Below the pieces are notes generated by a model, which was given only the letters and a program-made list of their open reading frames with translations, was not told the origin of the DNA and did no database searches. A stretch of 64,000 bases of DNA, taken from positions 310,001 through 374,000 of the forward strand of contig NZ_JAHVHT010000003.1 of the NCBI RefSeq assembly GCF_019802125.1. The letters are read 5' to 3'. Of this stretch, positions 26,756 through 35,313 are shown piece by piece (within the stretch, counting starts at the first letter, position 1; each line of letters opens with the position of its first letter). The translations under genes were made by a program, and so were the position numbers. This stretch comes from Tateyamaria omphalii. GTDB lineage: Bacteria; Pseudomonadota; Alphaproteobacteria; Rhodobacterales; Rhodobacteraceae.

Positions 26756-27694
26756 TTACTCCATCAATGTCTTGCCGATCATCCGCAGCAGGAAGATGGC
26801 AACGATGTTGGCGAGGATGACGGCGAAGATGCCCGTGGCGCTGGCGGCCCCGATGTTGTTGTTGGCAAATTCACCGATCAGGTAGGGCAGGTTCTTGTTC
26901 CCGTTGCCGCGGCTGACGATCTCGATCTCGGCGTACAGCGACAGGTGGAAAATGGCCTGGATCATGACGACGATGGCGATGGGCCGCGACAGGTGGGGCA
27001 GGGTCAGGAAGCGGAATTGCGACCAGGTGCCCGCGCCGTCCAGCACGGCGGCCTCTTTCTGCTGCTGATCCTCCGATTGCAGCGAGGTCATGAAGATCAA
27101 GACGGCGAATGGCGTCCACTGCCACGTAACCATGATGATCACGGCATAGGCCGATGTCTGCGTGGCGCGGAAGGAAATTGGTTCAAGCTGCGGCCAGAGC
27201 GAAAAGAACCAGCCGACAAGTGGCGCATTTTGGAGCGATGCAATGACACTGTTGATGCCACCAACGGCAAGTCCTTGCAGGCCCAGCACAGGGTCGAGGA
27301 TCATGTTGATCCACAAGACCGCGTTCACGGCGGGCATCACGAAGAAGGGCGAGATCAAGAGCACGCGGACAATACCACGGCCCGGAAAGGCCTTGTTGAT
27401 CATCACGGCGATCGCGACGCCAAGGATCACGGTCAGAAACAGGATGCTGCCGACAATGAGCAGGCTGTTCTGGATGGCGAACAGGAAATCCTTGGAATTC
27501 AGAACGAATTCGTAGTTTCCTAAGCCGCGCCAGTTGCTGAAGCTGGGCGTTGTCCATTCGGGGCGACGCAAGTTGTTCAGCACGTAACGGATAAACGAGA
27601 AGTAAAGTGTCAGGCTCAGGGGCACCAGCATCCAGATCAAGAGCAGGATGACGGCCGGTGTTTGAAGCAGACGGGGAAGCTTTCTATCAGACAT
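26756..27694 (-). CDS. smoF: Polyol ABC transporter permease SmoF
   Basis: A 312-residue MalF-type permease. The start at 27694 (MSDRKLPRLL) is preferred because the conserved protein begins there; an in-frame upstream ATG adds 19 residues of low-similarity sequence. Around residues 215-240, KEAAVLDGAGTWSQFRFLTLP is the EAA loop. It is separated from smoE by a 167-bp spacer holding two hairpins. Confidence 0.86.
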   Translation of the reverse strand: MSDRKLPRLLQTPAVILLLIWMLVPLSLTLYFSFIRYVLNNLRRPEWTTPSFSNWRGLGNYEFVLNSKDFLFAIQNSLLIVGSILFLTVILGVAIAVMINKAFPGRGIVRVLLISPFFVMPAVNAVLWINMILDPVLGLQGLAVGGINSVIASLQNAPLVGWFFSLWPQLEPISFRATQTSAYAVIIMVTWQWTPFAVLIFMTSLQSEDQQQKEAAVLDGAGTWSQFRFLTLPHLSRPIAIVVMIQAIFHLSLYAEIEIVSRGNGNKNLPYLIGEFANNNIGAASATGIFAVILANIVAIFLLRMIGKTLME

Positions 27695-27819
27695 AATCCT
27701 AGATCCCGGCGCCGCGCGTGGTGGCGATGCCAATTGGAATGGTGTGAGCAATGTGTGAGTGCCAGCCTAGGCCATTTTCCGATTTTGGAAACCGATCGAT
27801 CTCAAGGCCGGTTGAGGGT

Positions 27820-27845
27820 GGGAAGCCCGGCGAACCGGACCTCCC
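27820..27845 (-). promoter_or_regulatory. UUCG-tetraloop hairpin between smoE and smoF
   Basis: In the minus-strand transcript, GGGAGGUCCGG and CCGGGCUUCCC form an 11-bp stem with two G-U wobbles, closed by a UUCG tetraloop in a C-G setting, an exceptionally stable structure. A second small hairpin, TAAGTCT GGGA AGACTTA (27847-27864), includes the smoE stop codon. Together they probably protect the smoE mRNA 3' end and lower downstream expression. Confidence 0.75.
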
Positions 27846-27861
27846 ATAAGTCTGGGAAGAC

Positions 27862-29157
27862 TTAGTAGTAGCCTGCTTCGCGCATAACCGAGTCCGCGAC
27901 GTCCTGCGCTGCGGCAAGTGCGTCTTCTACGGACTTCGCACCAGACAGCGCGGCAGACATTTCCTGGCCGAAGGCGCTGCCGATTTCCGGGAATTCCGGA
28001 ATGGCGACGAACTGGACGCCAACATAGGGCTTCAGCTCGGTTGCACCGGGTGCCGCGGAGTCGATCGCTGCCATTTCCGCGTCAGCAAAAGGTGCTGCCG
28101 CTTGGAACTCGGGGATCGCGTAGGTGGACGCACGCTGACCTGTCGGCACGTTGCCCCAGCCAAAGTCGGGGTGGTTTGCAACGGCTTGCACGTAGTCCTT
28201 GGATGTTGCCCACTCGATGAATGCCTTGGCTTCTTCGGCATTCTCGGTGCCCGCAGGCACGGCCATGGCCCAGGCCCACAGCCAGTTCGCACCAACCGGG
28301 TTACCGGCATTCGGCGACTGCGCATATGCGACGTTAGGGTTTTCCAGGAACGAGGCTGCAATTGTCGCGTCGATCCAGAGGCCGCACTTGTCTTCGTTGT
28401 AAAGGGCGAGGATCTCGTTGAACGAATTGCCTTCCGACCCGGGCGGGCCATAGTTGCTCAGCAGATCCACGTAGAAGGTGACAGCTGCGTTCCACTCGGG
28501 CGAGTCCAGTTGCGGTTTGTAGTCTGCGTCGAACCAGCGCGCGCCGAACGAGTTGGCGACCGTTGTGATGAAGGCGGCGTTGTCGCCCCAGCCTGGCTTG
28601 CCGCGCAGGCAGGCGCCATAAACGCCATTGTCGGGGTCATGCATGGCGGCCGCAGCGGCCTTGACGTTTTCCCAGCTGTCATTGTCGGCAATCGTGACGC
28701 CAGCGGCATCGGCCAGGTCCTTGCGATACATGACCATCGAGCTTTCGCCATAGAACGGGGCAGCATAAAGCTGACCGTCATAGCTCAGACCTTCGCGCAT
28801 CGCTGGCAGGATGTCGTCGACATCATATTCGTCGCTGAAGTTCAGCGGCTCAATCCAGCCGGCTTGCCCCCAGATGGGCGCTTCCTGCATGCCGATGTTG
28901 ATGATGTCATACTGACCGCCACCGGTGGCCGTGTCGGACGTGACCTGCTCGCGCAGCACGCCTTCTTCTAGCGACACCCATTCCAGCTGAACGCCGGTTT
29001 CTTCGGTGTAGGCCTCTGCGACCTTCTGCATGTTGATCATGTGACCGTTGTTCACGATCGCGATTGTGAGTGACTTTGCGTGGCCGTCTGCCAGTGCGCC
29101 CGTTGCCGTGATCAGCGACAATGCCGTCGCCGCACGAAGTGCGTTCTTAAGGTACAT
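27862..29157 (-). CDS. smoE: Polyol (sorbitol/mannitol) ABC transporter binding protein SmoE
   Basis: A 431-residue periplasmic family 1 binding protein with signal peptide YLKNALRAATALSLITATGALA. The mature start KSLTIAIVNNGHMINMQKV is typical of polyol-binding proteins of the SmoE/MtlE group. It is first gene of the smoEFGKS-mtlK operon. A perfect 14-bp palindrome (29228-29241) lies about 80 bp upstream and is the likely LacI operator. Confidence 0.88.
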   Translation of the reverse strand: MYLKNALRAATALSLITATGALADGHAKSLTIAIVNNGHMINMQKVAEAYTEETGVQLEWVSLEEGVLREQVTSDTATGGGQYDIINIGMQEAPIWGQAGWIEPLNFSDEYDVDDILPAMREGLSYDGQLYAAPFYGESSMVMYRKDLADAAGVTIADNDSWENVKAAAAAMHDPDNGVYGACLRGKPGWGDNAAFITTVANSFGARWFDADYKPQLDSPEWNAAVTFYVDLLSNYGPPGSEGNSFNEILALYNEDKCGLWIDATIAASFLENPNVAYAQSPNAGNPVGANWLWAWAMAVPAGTENAEEAKAFIEWATSKDYVQAVANHPDFGWGNVPTGQRASTYAIPEFQAAAPFADAEMAAIDSAAPGATELKPYVGVQFVAIPEFPEIGSAFGQEMSAALSGAKSVEDALAAAQDVADSVMREAGYY

Positions 29158-29227
29158 CCGACTCCTCCCTTGATTGGATGTTGTGCATAAACGCTATCGC
29201 CAGAACTGTCGCCGCGTCAAATTATTT

Positions 29228-29241
29228 TTTACGCGCGTAAA
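29228..29241. promoter_or_regulatory. LacI-type operator of the polyol operon
   Basis: TTTACGCGCGTAAA is a perfect 14-bp palindrome with the central CG usual for LacI-family sites. It lies between the end of the LacI gene and smoE. A near copy differing at two symmetric positions sits upstream of the LacI gene itself (30377-30390). Confidence 0.7.
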
Positions 29242-29272
29242 GAATTTGTCGAAAGCGTCAGAAAAACAGGAA

Positions 29273-30316
29273 CTAAGCAGAGTCCCGCATGATCAAGCGC
29301 GCCGAAAACAGCGTCTCGTCCCGCGTCGAAAACCGGACGCCCGATTCGATCAGATGGAAAAGCGTGTCCACCGCGTGGCCCGATACACTGGCATAGTCAT
29401 GGGCCGCCGTTGTCAAAGCGGGGCAGGTGTACCTGGAGAATGGATGGTCGTCGTGTGAGGCGACCCGCAAATCGTGCTCGGACCCGCGACCAACCCTGTA
29501 CCCAGCTTCGTAGCAGGCAGAGAGCAGGCCTATGGCCAGCCGATCATTGCTGCACAGGATCGTGTCCGTGCGCAGTGCATTGCGGGACAGGATGTCGTGG
29601 CCGCCCTTCCGACCGATCTCTTCAAATTCCCACCCGGTGCCGTCGATCTGAAGGACATGCGGCTCCAAGCCTAACCGCTCCATCATATCCAGATAGGCTC
29701 TGCGTCTCTTGTTCGCATTCGGGTTGGCAGGGTGTTTCATCTCGAAGAAGCTAGGGGGTTCGCCAGTACGGCTGAGATATTCAACGGTTTGGGACACAAA
29801 GCTGTAGTTGTCAGAGCCGACAAAGGCTTCGCCCATCCCTTCGATATTGCTGTCAAAGAGTACAGTTGGCACATCGCGACAAAAGGCTTCGATCATCGAC
29901 TTGTCCGATGTTCTGCCCAGCGGGGCCAGCAAAACCCCTGCGGGTTTCAGAGACCGCAAAGTATCTAGAATATCGCGCTCTTGCTCCGCTTCACCATGAG
30001 AGCTGAACAAGGATGGAGAAAAGCCAGCCTCAATGCAGCGCCGTTCGATGACGCGGGCGATCTCTCCAAAGAAGGGGTCTGCCAGATACGGTACGACAAT
30101 GCCGATATTCTTGGTCAACTGTCGGTTCTGGTTCATTGCATAGATGTTCGGGCGGTAGTCGTATTGTTCGATTGCCGCTTCGATACGTGCGCGGGTTGAA
30201 GCGCGCACGCTGGTCGGGTCATTGAAATACTTTGACACGGTTGGGCGGGAAATGCCGCTCACCGATGCGAACTCTTCCATGTTCCGGATTTTACGCTCGT
30301 CCATGTCTTGTCCCAT
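29273..30316 (-). CDS. LacI-family regulator of the polyol operon
   Basis: A 347-residue LacI/GalR regulator. The helix-turn-helix is FASVSGISRPTVSKYFNDP, near residues 16-34. The hinge region YDYRPNIYAMNQNR is followed by a sensor domain beginning IGIVVPYLADPFFGEI. It is directly upstream of smoE in the same orientation, with 115 bp between. An alternative start 12 bp downstream (MDERK) is possible. Candidate operators upstream of smoE and of this gene suggest control of the operon and of itself. Confidence 0.85.
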   Translation of the reverse strand: MGQDMDERKIRNMEEFASVSGISRPTVSKYFNDPTSVRASTRARIEAAIEQYDYRPNIYAMNQNRQLTKNIGIVVPYLADPFFGEIARVIERRCIEAGFSPSLFSSHGEAEQERDILDTLRSLKPAGVLLAPLGRTSDKSMIEAFCRDVPTVLFDSNIEGMGEAFVGSDNYSFVSQTVEYLSRTGEPPSFFEMKHPANPNANKRRRAYLDMMERLGLEPHVLQIDGTGWEFEEIGRKGGHDILSRNALRTDTILCSNDRLAIGLLSACYEAGYRVGRGSEHDLRVASHDDHPFSRYTCPALTTAAHDYASVSGHAVDTLFHLIESGVRFSTRDETLFSARLIMRDSA

Positions 30317-30376
30317 CCACGGCCCGTGTGAGTTTGGGAATACGGGCCATATCTGGCCCGACGGTATTCAAAATTT

Positions 30377-30390
30377 TTTTCGCGCGCAAA
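30377..30390. promoter_or_regulatory. Second polyol LacI operator, upstream of the regulator gene
   Basis: TTTTCGCGCGCAAA matches the smoE operator TTTACGCGCGTAAA at all positions except the symmetric fourth and eleventh. It lies about 60-75 bp upstream of the LacI start, in an AT-rich promoter-like stretch, so autoregulation is likely. Confidence 0.6.
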
Positions 30391-30609
30391 TTTTTGCATC
30401 GAGGATGGAAAATCGTCTGTGAAATTCCCCGTGGTGGTTAGCTTGTAGTGTTTGCTTCACGCGCCGACACCGGAGCAGATATGCGCCTGCGAGTTCATGC
30501 CGCGGGTTGCATCCGAGGCGTAAGGTGCACCGTGAGCGTGTAGTGGAAGTCGGATGACGATTGACTTGCGGTGTTCCGTAGCGCCGCGCGGCTCGGTCGA
30601 AATTTTGAA

Positions 30610-30623
30610 TGCAACCGGTTGCA
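30610..30623. promoter_or_regulatory. Operator of the inositol transporter operon
   Basis: TGCAACCGGTTGCA is a perfect 14-bp palindrome with a central CG, about 130 bp before the binding-protein gene. The same core recurs as TTGCAACCGGTTGCAA at 38685-38700 between the divergent iol operons. It is the probable site of the LacI regulator encoded at 33865-34866. Confidence 0.7.
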
Positions 30624-30749
30624 AAATGCAGCGACTCGCATATCATCGCCCCCGGTGTCAGTCGAAGACTCAGTCCGAGGAGAGACGGTTTTCGGTCGGC
30701 GGTCCGGCAAAAAACGGCGTGATCCGGACACGCAACTTGGGAGGAAACT

Positions 30750-31688
30750 ATGAACAAATTTGTGACAGTGGGCGCGCTTGCCATGCTGATGGGCGGTACG
30801 GCCATGGCCGAAACCATCGGCGTGTCCGTGGCTCGTTTCGACGACAACGGCCTGACCATCATGCGCAACGGCATGACAGATCACGTGGAAACGCTGGATG
30901 GTGTGGAACTGATCATGGAGGACGCGCAGGACGACGTGGCGCGCCAGCTTGACCAGATCAACAACTTCATCGCATCGGGCGTTGACGCGATCATCGTCAA
31001 CGCGGTGGACACCAACGCCACCGAAGCGATGAGCCAGGCGGCCGCGTCGGCCGGTGTGCCGATGGTCTATGTGAACCGTCAGCCGATCAACATGGACACG
31101 CTGCCCGAAGGCCAGGCCTTCGTGGCGTCGAACGAGATCGAGTCCGGTACGCTTAAAGCGTTCGAGATCTGCAAGAACCTGCGTGCAGCCGGCAAGTCGG
31201 GCGGGGCCACAGCCTACATGCTGATGGGTCAGCTGTCGAACCAGGCCGCGGTGCAGCGGTCCAAGGATGTCGAAGACGTGATCGGTATGGACATGTGCAA
31301 CTTCATCACCCTGATCGACAAGCAGACGGCCAACTGGTCGCGCGACCAGGCGCAGGATTTGATGACCAACTGGATCTCTTCCGGTGAGCCCTTCGATGCC
31401 GTCTTTGCCAACAACGACGAGATGGCGATTGGTGCGATCCAGGCGATGAAAGCTGCAGGTATCTCGATGGACGACGTGGAAGTGGGCGGGGTGGACGCGA
31501 CGCCGGATGCGCTGGTGTCGATGCAGGCCGGTGACATGGACGTGACCGTGTTCCAGGACCTCGCCGGTCAGGGTGCGGGTTCCATCGACACGGCAATCAA
31601 GCTCGCCAATGGCGATGATGTCGACAAGACTGTCTTCATCCCCTTCAAGCTGGTCACACCGGACAACGTGTCCGAGTACCTGCAATAA
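30750..31688 (+). CDS. CUT2 ABC transporter sugar/inositol-binding protein
   Basis: A 312-residue periplasmic binding protein of the ribose/inositol/fructose class (Peripla_BP_4) with signal peptide KFVTVGALAMLMGGTAMA. Conserved segments include IGVSVARFDDN, IASGVDAIIVNAVD, MVYVNRQP, FANNDEMAIGAIQAM and VGGVDATPDAL. Myo-inositol as ligand is inferred from the operator shared with the iol catabolic genes. FrcB-like fructose/ribose binding is the main alternative. GGGAGGAAAC precedes the ATG. Confidence 0.83.
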   Translation: MNKFVTVGALAMLMGGTAMAETIGVSVARFDDNGLTIMRNGMTDHVETLDGVELIMEDAQDDVARQLDQINNFIASGVDAIIVNAVDTNATEAMSQAAASAGVPMVYVNRQPINMDTLPEGQAFVASNEIESGTLKAFEICKNLRAAGKSGGATAYMLMGQLSNQAAVQRSKDVEDVIGMDMCNFITLIDKQTANWSRDQAQDLMTNWISSGEPFDAVFANNDEMAIGAIQAMKAAGISMDDVEVGGVDATPDALVSMQAGDMDVTVFQDLAGQGAGSIDTAIKLANGDDVDKTVFIPFKLVTPDNVSEYLQ

Positions 31689-31698
31689 AATCATGATC

Positions 31699-31726
31699 GG
31701 TCGGGCGGCACTTGCGCGGCCCGACC
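31699..31726 (+). promoter_or_regulatory. Intercistronic hairpin after the inositol-binding protein gene
   Basis: GGTCGGGC (31699-31706) pairs perfectly with GCCCGACC (31719-31726) around a 12-nt loop, 10 bp after the stop codon. A second small stem, AGCGGC/GCCGCT, is at 31746-31764, before the permease ribosome-binding site. Confidence 0.6.
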
Positions 31727-31780
31727 CCCACACACTGACAAAAGAAGCGGCTCAAGCGGCCGCTCAACCGGGAGGCATCC

Positions 31781-32863
31781 ATGGCCGACGCATCGCACGG
31801 CACCGGCGGGCTGACATTCGACAGCAAGCGACGAGCCTGGCCAAACGAGCTCAACATCTTTTTCGCGCTGATCCTGATCATCTTCGCCTTCGAGGCGGCG
31901 GGGCAGCTTCTGCCCTACATGAACGGGCAAAGCTTTCTGTTCGACACCCGCGATCGGTTTGACAGCATCTTCAACGAAGCACGCCTGCGCATCATCATCC
32001 TGCAGGTCGCCATCATCGGGATCATTGCACTGGGGGTGACGCAGGTCATCATCTCGGGCGGCATCGACCTCAGTTCCGGTCCCTTGGTGGGGGCGACGGC
32101 GATGATTGTGATGTCCTTTGCCCAGACCGAGCTGGTCAATGGCGGCCCCAACCCCAAGGCGGTGTTCGGTCCGTGGGCCTTTGATCTGCCTGTTATTGTA
32201 CCGCTGATCGTGGGCCTCAGTTTCGGCGCCTTGATCGGGGCCATAAATGGCAGCCTGATCGCTTACACCAAGATCCCGCCCTTCATTGCGACGCTGGGCA
32301 TGTTCCTGATCTGCCGTGGCATCGCGCAGGCCTGGACCCGCGGCCAGCCCGTGTCCTTCCCGACCGAAGCTTATGCTGTGATCGGCAAAGGGATGATGCC
32401 TGTCTATCTGTTCTTCGCGCTGGCCATCCTGTTCCACTTCATCCTGAAGTACACGGTCTACGGCAAACACACCTACGCCATCGGCTCGAATGAGGATGCG
32501 GCGCGCATGTCGGGCATCAATGTGCAGCGGCACAAGGTGCTGGTCTACATGATCGCCTCGATGCTCGCCGCCTTTGCTGCCATTGTCCTGAGTTCCAAGA
32601 ACCTGACGGCTCAGTCGGGCATGGGCATCTTCTATGAGCTTTATGCCATTGCCATGGCCGTGATCGGCGGCGTTAGCTTGACAGGCGGGCGCGGGTCGAT
32701 CATCGGGACGGTGCTCGGCGCAATGGTCTTTGGCGTCATTCAGTCCGGGTTCACCTACATCAAGCTCGACGCCTTCTACCAACTGATGGCCATGGGCGCG
32801 ATCATCATCGGCGCGGTGGTGCTGGACAAGGTCCGGCAGGAACGCGCGGCCTTGCGAAGTTGA
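31781..32863 (+). CDS. CUT2 ABC transporter permease (inositol)
   Basis: A 360-residue inner-membrane permease of the RbsC/FrcC/IatP family with about eight to ten hydrophobic helices. The family motif ISGGIDLSSGPLVGATAM near 90-107 and GSNEDAARMSGINVQRHKVLVYMIAS near 232-257 are typical. CUT2 systems use one permease as a homodimer, in agreement with the single gene. The length and close neighbours resemble FrcC as well as IatP. Confidence 0.85.
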   Translation: MADASHGTGGLTFDSKRRAWPNELNIFFALILIIFAFEAAGQLLPYMNGQSFLFDTRDRFDSIFNEARLRIIILQVAIIGIIALGVTQVIISGGIDLSSGPLVGATAMIVMSFAQTELVNGGPNPKAVFGPWAFDLPVIVPLIVGLSFGALIGAINGSLIAYTKIPPFIATLGMFLICRGIAQAWTRGQPVSFPTEAYAVIGKGMMPVYLFFALAILFHFILKYTVYGKHTYAIGSNEDAARMSGINVQRHKVLVYMIASMLAAFAAIVLSSKNLTAQSGMGIFYELYAIAMAVIGGVSLTGGRGSIIGTVLGAMVFGVIQSGFTYIKLDAFYQLMAMGAIIIGAVVLDKVRQERAALRS

Positions 32864-32877
32864 CGGGGGGAAAGATC

Positions 32878-33654
32878 ATGAGTGACGATATTGTTCTCGA
32901 AACACGCGGGCTGACCAAACACTACGGTGGTGTGCATGCCCTCAACGACGCGAACTTTGCCCTGAAGAAGGGCGAGCACGTGGCGATCATGGGTGACAAC
33001 GGCGCGGGCAAATCCACCTTTGTCCGCCAGATCACCGGGGTCGAACAGCGCACGCGCGGTGACATCATGTTCTACGGTGAGCCGGTGCATTTCGGCGGAC
33101 CGCTGGATGCCCGAGAGGCGGGGATCGAAACCGTGTTCCAGACCCTCGCGCTCGCCGATGATCTCGACGTGCCTGACAACCTGTTCCTCGGCCGCGAAAA
33201 GACGAAGTTCGACTGGCTCGGTCCCTTCCGCCTGCTCGACTACAAGGCGATGCGGCAGGCCACCATGGACGGGCTGGAAAAAACGGCCGTGAAAATCCCC
33301 AACATCCGCAACACCATCCGCAACATGTCGGGCGGCCAGCGGCAATGCGTGGCCATTGCCCGGACAGCGACGTTCCACTCACGTCTCACCATCATGGACG
33401 AACCCACCGCCGCGTTGGGCGTTCAGGAAACCGCGCAGGTCGAAAACATCATCCGCACGCTGAAAGATCAGGGAGAACCCCTGATCCTCGTCAGCCACAA
33501 CATGCGACAGGTGTTTGATCTGGTGGACCGGATCGTGGTGTTCCGACGCGGGCGCATTTGCGCGAACTTGGCCAAGGAAGACACCGATGGGCAGGACGTC
33601 GTCGCCTACATCACCGGCGCCAAGACGCAGGAAGGGTACGAGGACGCGGCCTGA
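32878..33654 (+). CDS. CUT2 ABC transporter ATPase, single nucleotide-binding domain
   Basis: A 258-residue ATPase with Walker A GDNGAGKST, signature MSGGQRQCVAIAR, Walker B TIMDEPTAALG and switch His in LVSHNM. Many CUT2 ATPases (RbsA, IatA of Caulobacter) are about 500 residues with two fused domains. This one is half-size, like FrcA of Sinorhizobium, so it must dimerise. The ATG at 32878 follows GGGGGGAAAG and lies 14 bp after the permease stop. It is followed by a small membrane-protein gene. Confidence 0.85.
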   Translation: MSDDIVLETRGLTKHYGGVHALNDANFALKKGEHVAIMGDNGAGKSTFVRQITGVEQRTRGDIMFYGEPVHFGGPLDAREAGIETVFQTLALADDLDVPDNLFLGREKTKFDWLGPFRLLDYKAMRQATMDGLEKTAVKIPNIRNTIRNMSGGQRQCVAIARTATFHSRLTIMDEPTAALGVQETAQVENIIRTLKDQGEPLILVSHNMRQVFDLVDRIVVFRRGRICANLAKEDTDGQDVVAYITGAKTQEGYEDAA

Positions 33655-33666
33655 GGCAATTCGCTG

Positions 33667-33861
33667 ATGGGCCTCGACCACGAATTCTTTGCCAAACCCT
33701 GGCGCAGATACCTGACCGTCGCCGTCTGCGTCCTCTGGGGCCTGTTCGAATTGTCCACTGGCGCCGTGGGATGGGCTATGTTCATTCTTGGCATTGGCGG
33801 CTATGCGCAATGGCAATTCTCAAAAGTGGATTGGTCCAAATATGACGACGACGGGGTCTGA
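33667..33861 (+). CDS. Small hypothetical membrane protein
   Basis: 64 residues, 12 bp after the ATPase gene and 3 bp before the LacI regulator, in the same frame of transcription. There are two hydrophobic segments, YLTVAVCVLWGLFELSTG (about 15-32) and WAMFILGIGGYAQW (about 36-49), with a charged, Asp-rich C-terminus (DWSKYDDDG). I do not recognise a family. Tight packing inside the operon argues that it is a real gene. A small accessory subunit of the transporter is a guess. Confidence 0.6.
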   Translation: MGLDHEFFAKPWRRYLTVAVCVLWGLFELSTGAVGWAMFILGIGGYAQWQFSKVDWSKYDDDGV

Positions 33862-33864
33862 GCG

Positions 33865-34866
33865 TTGGCGGTAACCCTTAAAGATGTGGCCGAACGGGCA
33901 GGGGTGTCCCGCTCCGCTGTCTCGCGCTGTTTTACGCCCGGCGCGTCGATCAGCGGCAAGACCCGTGAAAAGGTGGAAAAGGCCGCCGCCGAATTGGGCT
34001 ACAGTCCCAACGCGCTCGCTTCGTCCCTGACCACAGGGCGGACCAAGCTGGTCGGCGTGATTTCAAACAACTTCCACAACCCGATCTTTCTGGAAGTCTT
34101 TGACCTCGTCACCCGCGAGTTGCAGAAACGTGGCCTGCGCCCGTTGCTTGTAAACCTGTCAGACGAAACCGACCCATCGAATTCTGTGCGCCTGCTCCGG
34201 CAATACTCGGTCGACGCAGTGATCGTCGCATCCTCGACACTTCCGGTGAGCTTTGCCGAGAGTTTCCATGAGGCAGGAATGCGCGTCGTTCATTCCTTTG
34301 GCCGGCTCACGGATGCGCCAAAAATCAATGTCCTCGGCATCGACAACATCGAAGCAGGCCGCATCGCGGCGCGTGAGTTGATCAAGCGCGGTTACCGCCA
34401 TGTCGGGTTTCTGGCCGGGCCGCTCAGTGCCACCTCGACCCGCGACCGTCACACTGGGTTTGTCGAAGAGTTGGGGCGCCACCCCGATGTGTCCCTTTCG
34501 GTCAGCTATGCTGCGGCCTACTCCTTTAGCGCAGGTCGTGATGAAATGGCACGCTTGTTGTCGATGGGACCGGCCGAAGCGTATTTCTGCGGTGACGATG
34601 TGCTATCCATCGGTGCACTGTCTGCGATCAAAGAGGCCGGGCTGTCCGTCCCCGACGACGTGGGCATTCTCGGCCTCAACAATATGGAAATGGCAGCATG
34701 GGAGCTGATAGATCTCACCACGATCCATAATCCCATCGACGACATTGTGCGCACATCCGTCGATCTGGTCGAAGCGATGCTGGATGGCGAGGAAACGGTT
34801 GCGCAATCCCTGACCTTTGATTGCCATGTCGTGGAACGTGGGACCCTTCGCCCGCCCGTTACCTGA
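33865..34866 (+). CDS. LacI-family regulator of inositol genes
   Basis: A 333-residue LacI/GalR regulator using a TTG start at 33865, which gives the canonical N-terminus AVTLKDVAERAGVSRSAVSR; no ATG or GTG is better placed. The sensor domain runs LVGVISNNFHNPIFLEVF to the C-terminal VERGTLRPP. It is the last gene of the transporter operon. The palindromes TGCAACCGGTTGCA (30610) and TTGCAACCGGTTGCAA (38685) are its likely operators, linking transport and catabolism. Binding is not shown. Confidence 0.83.
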   Translation: MAVTLKDVAERAGVSRSAVSRCFTPGASISGKTREKVEKAAAELGYSPNALASSLTTGRTKLVGVISNNFHNPIFLEVFDLVTRELQKRGLRPLLVNLSDETDPSNSVRLLRQYSVDAVIVASSTLPVSFAESFHEAGMRVVHSFGRLTDAPKINVLGIDNIEAGRIAARELIKRGYRHVGFLAGPLSATSTRDRHTGFVEELGRHPDVSLSVSYAAAYSFSAGRDEMARLLSMGPAEAYFCGDDVLSIGALSAIKEAGLSVPDDVGILGLNNMEMAAWELIDLTTIHNPIDDIVRTSVDLVEAMLDGEETVAQSLTFDCHVVERGTLRPPVT

Positions 34867-34896
34867 GAACAGGTTGAACGCGCCCGTTCTGTATCT

Positions 34897-35313
34897 TTAG
34901 GGCGCGCAAAGACTGTTGTCTGCAACCCGCATCGAACCCGCTTCCACTCTTGGCTTTCCCATCTTTATCCGCAGGTCGGCGAACGAGTGCCCAATCGCGG
35001 TGCACTTGCACAGGGTGAGCCCTGTTTCCAATTGGATCAACACAAGGTCGTCTTCCTCGAAGCCCAGCCAGAAACCCGTGCGCTCGAGAGCATCCAAAAG
35101 CTCACTCCAGCTTTGCGCGGCGCGGAAGGCCGGGGCGAGGAAACAGGCCAACGCCACCGCCGTTTCACAGTCCAGAACCGACGTGCCCTTGCCACGGCTG
35201 GAACTTGTCCATCTGTTTGGCCGAATGTCGCCATCAATACAGGCGGGAGGCGGCGGAGCCCCCGCATATGTGTGTTTTGGAAAGTTGGCGTGTTCAAACA
35301 TCTCACTTACCAA
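34897..35313 (-). CDS. Hypothetical protein, about 138 residues
   Basis: An unrecognised protein on the minus strand, convergent with the LacI gene. The N-terminal half is low in structure (PPPPACIDGD, SSRGKG). The C-terminal half looks folded: SWSELLDALERTGFWLGFEEDDLVLIQLETG, then TAIGHSFADLRIKMGKP. No signal peptide or membrane segment is seen. An alternative start is at 35301. The amino-acid pattern looks protein-like, more so than the open frames on the opposite strand, but function is unknown. Confidence 0.5.
   Translation of the reverse strand: MVSEMFEHANFPKHTYAGAPPPPACIDGDIRPNRWTSSSRGKGTSVLDCETAVALACFLAPAFRAAQSWSELLDALERTGFWLGFEEDDLVLIQLETGLTLCKCTAIGHSFADLRIKMGKPRVEAGSMRVADNSLCAP

Larger units (their letters stand above)
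30317..30749. other. Intergenic region between the polyol regulator and the inositol transporter
   Basis: 433 bp with no credible gene. It holds the leader and promoter of the leftward LacI gene: a 7-bp perfect hairpin CGGGCCA TATC TGGCCCG at 30343-30360, and an AT-rich operator at 30377-30390. It also holds the rightward inositol promoter with the TGCAACCGGTTGCA operator at 30610-30623. GGGAGG stands just before the next start codon. Confidence 0.6.

Noticed and set aside
31691-32782. A long open frame antisense to the inositol permease
   Set aside because: It shadows a well-supported membrane protein and has no motif of its own.
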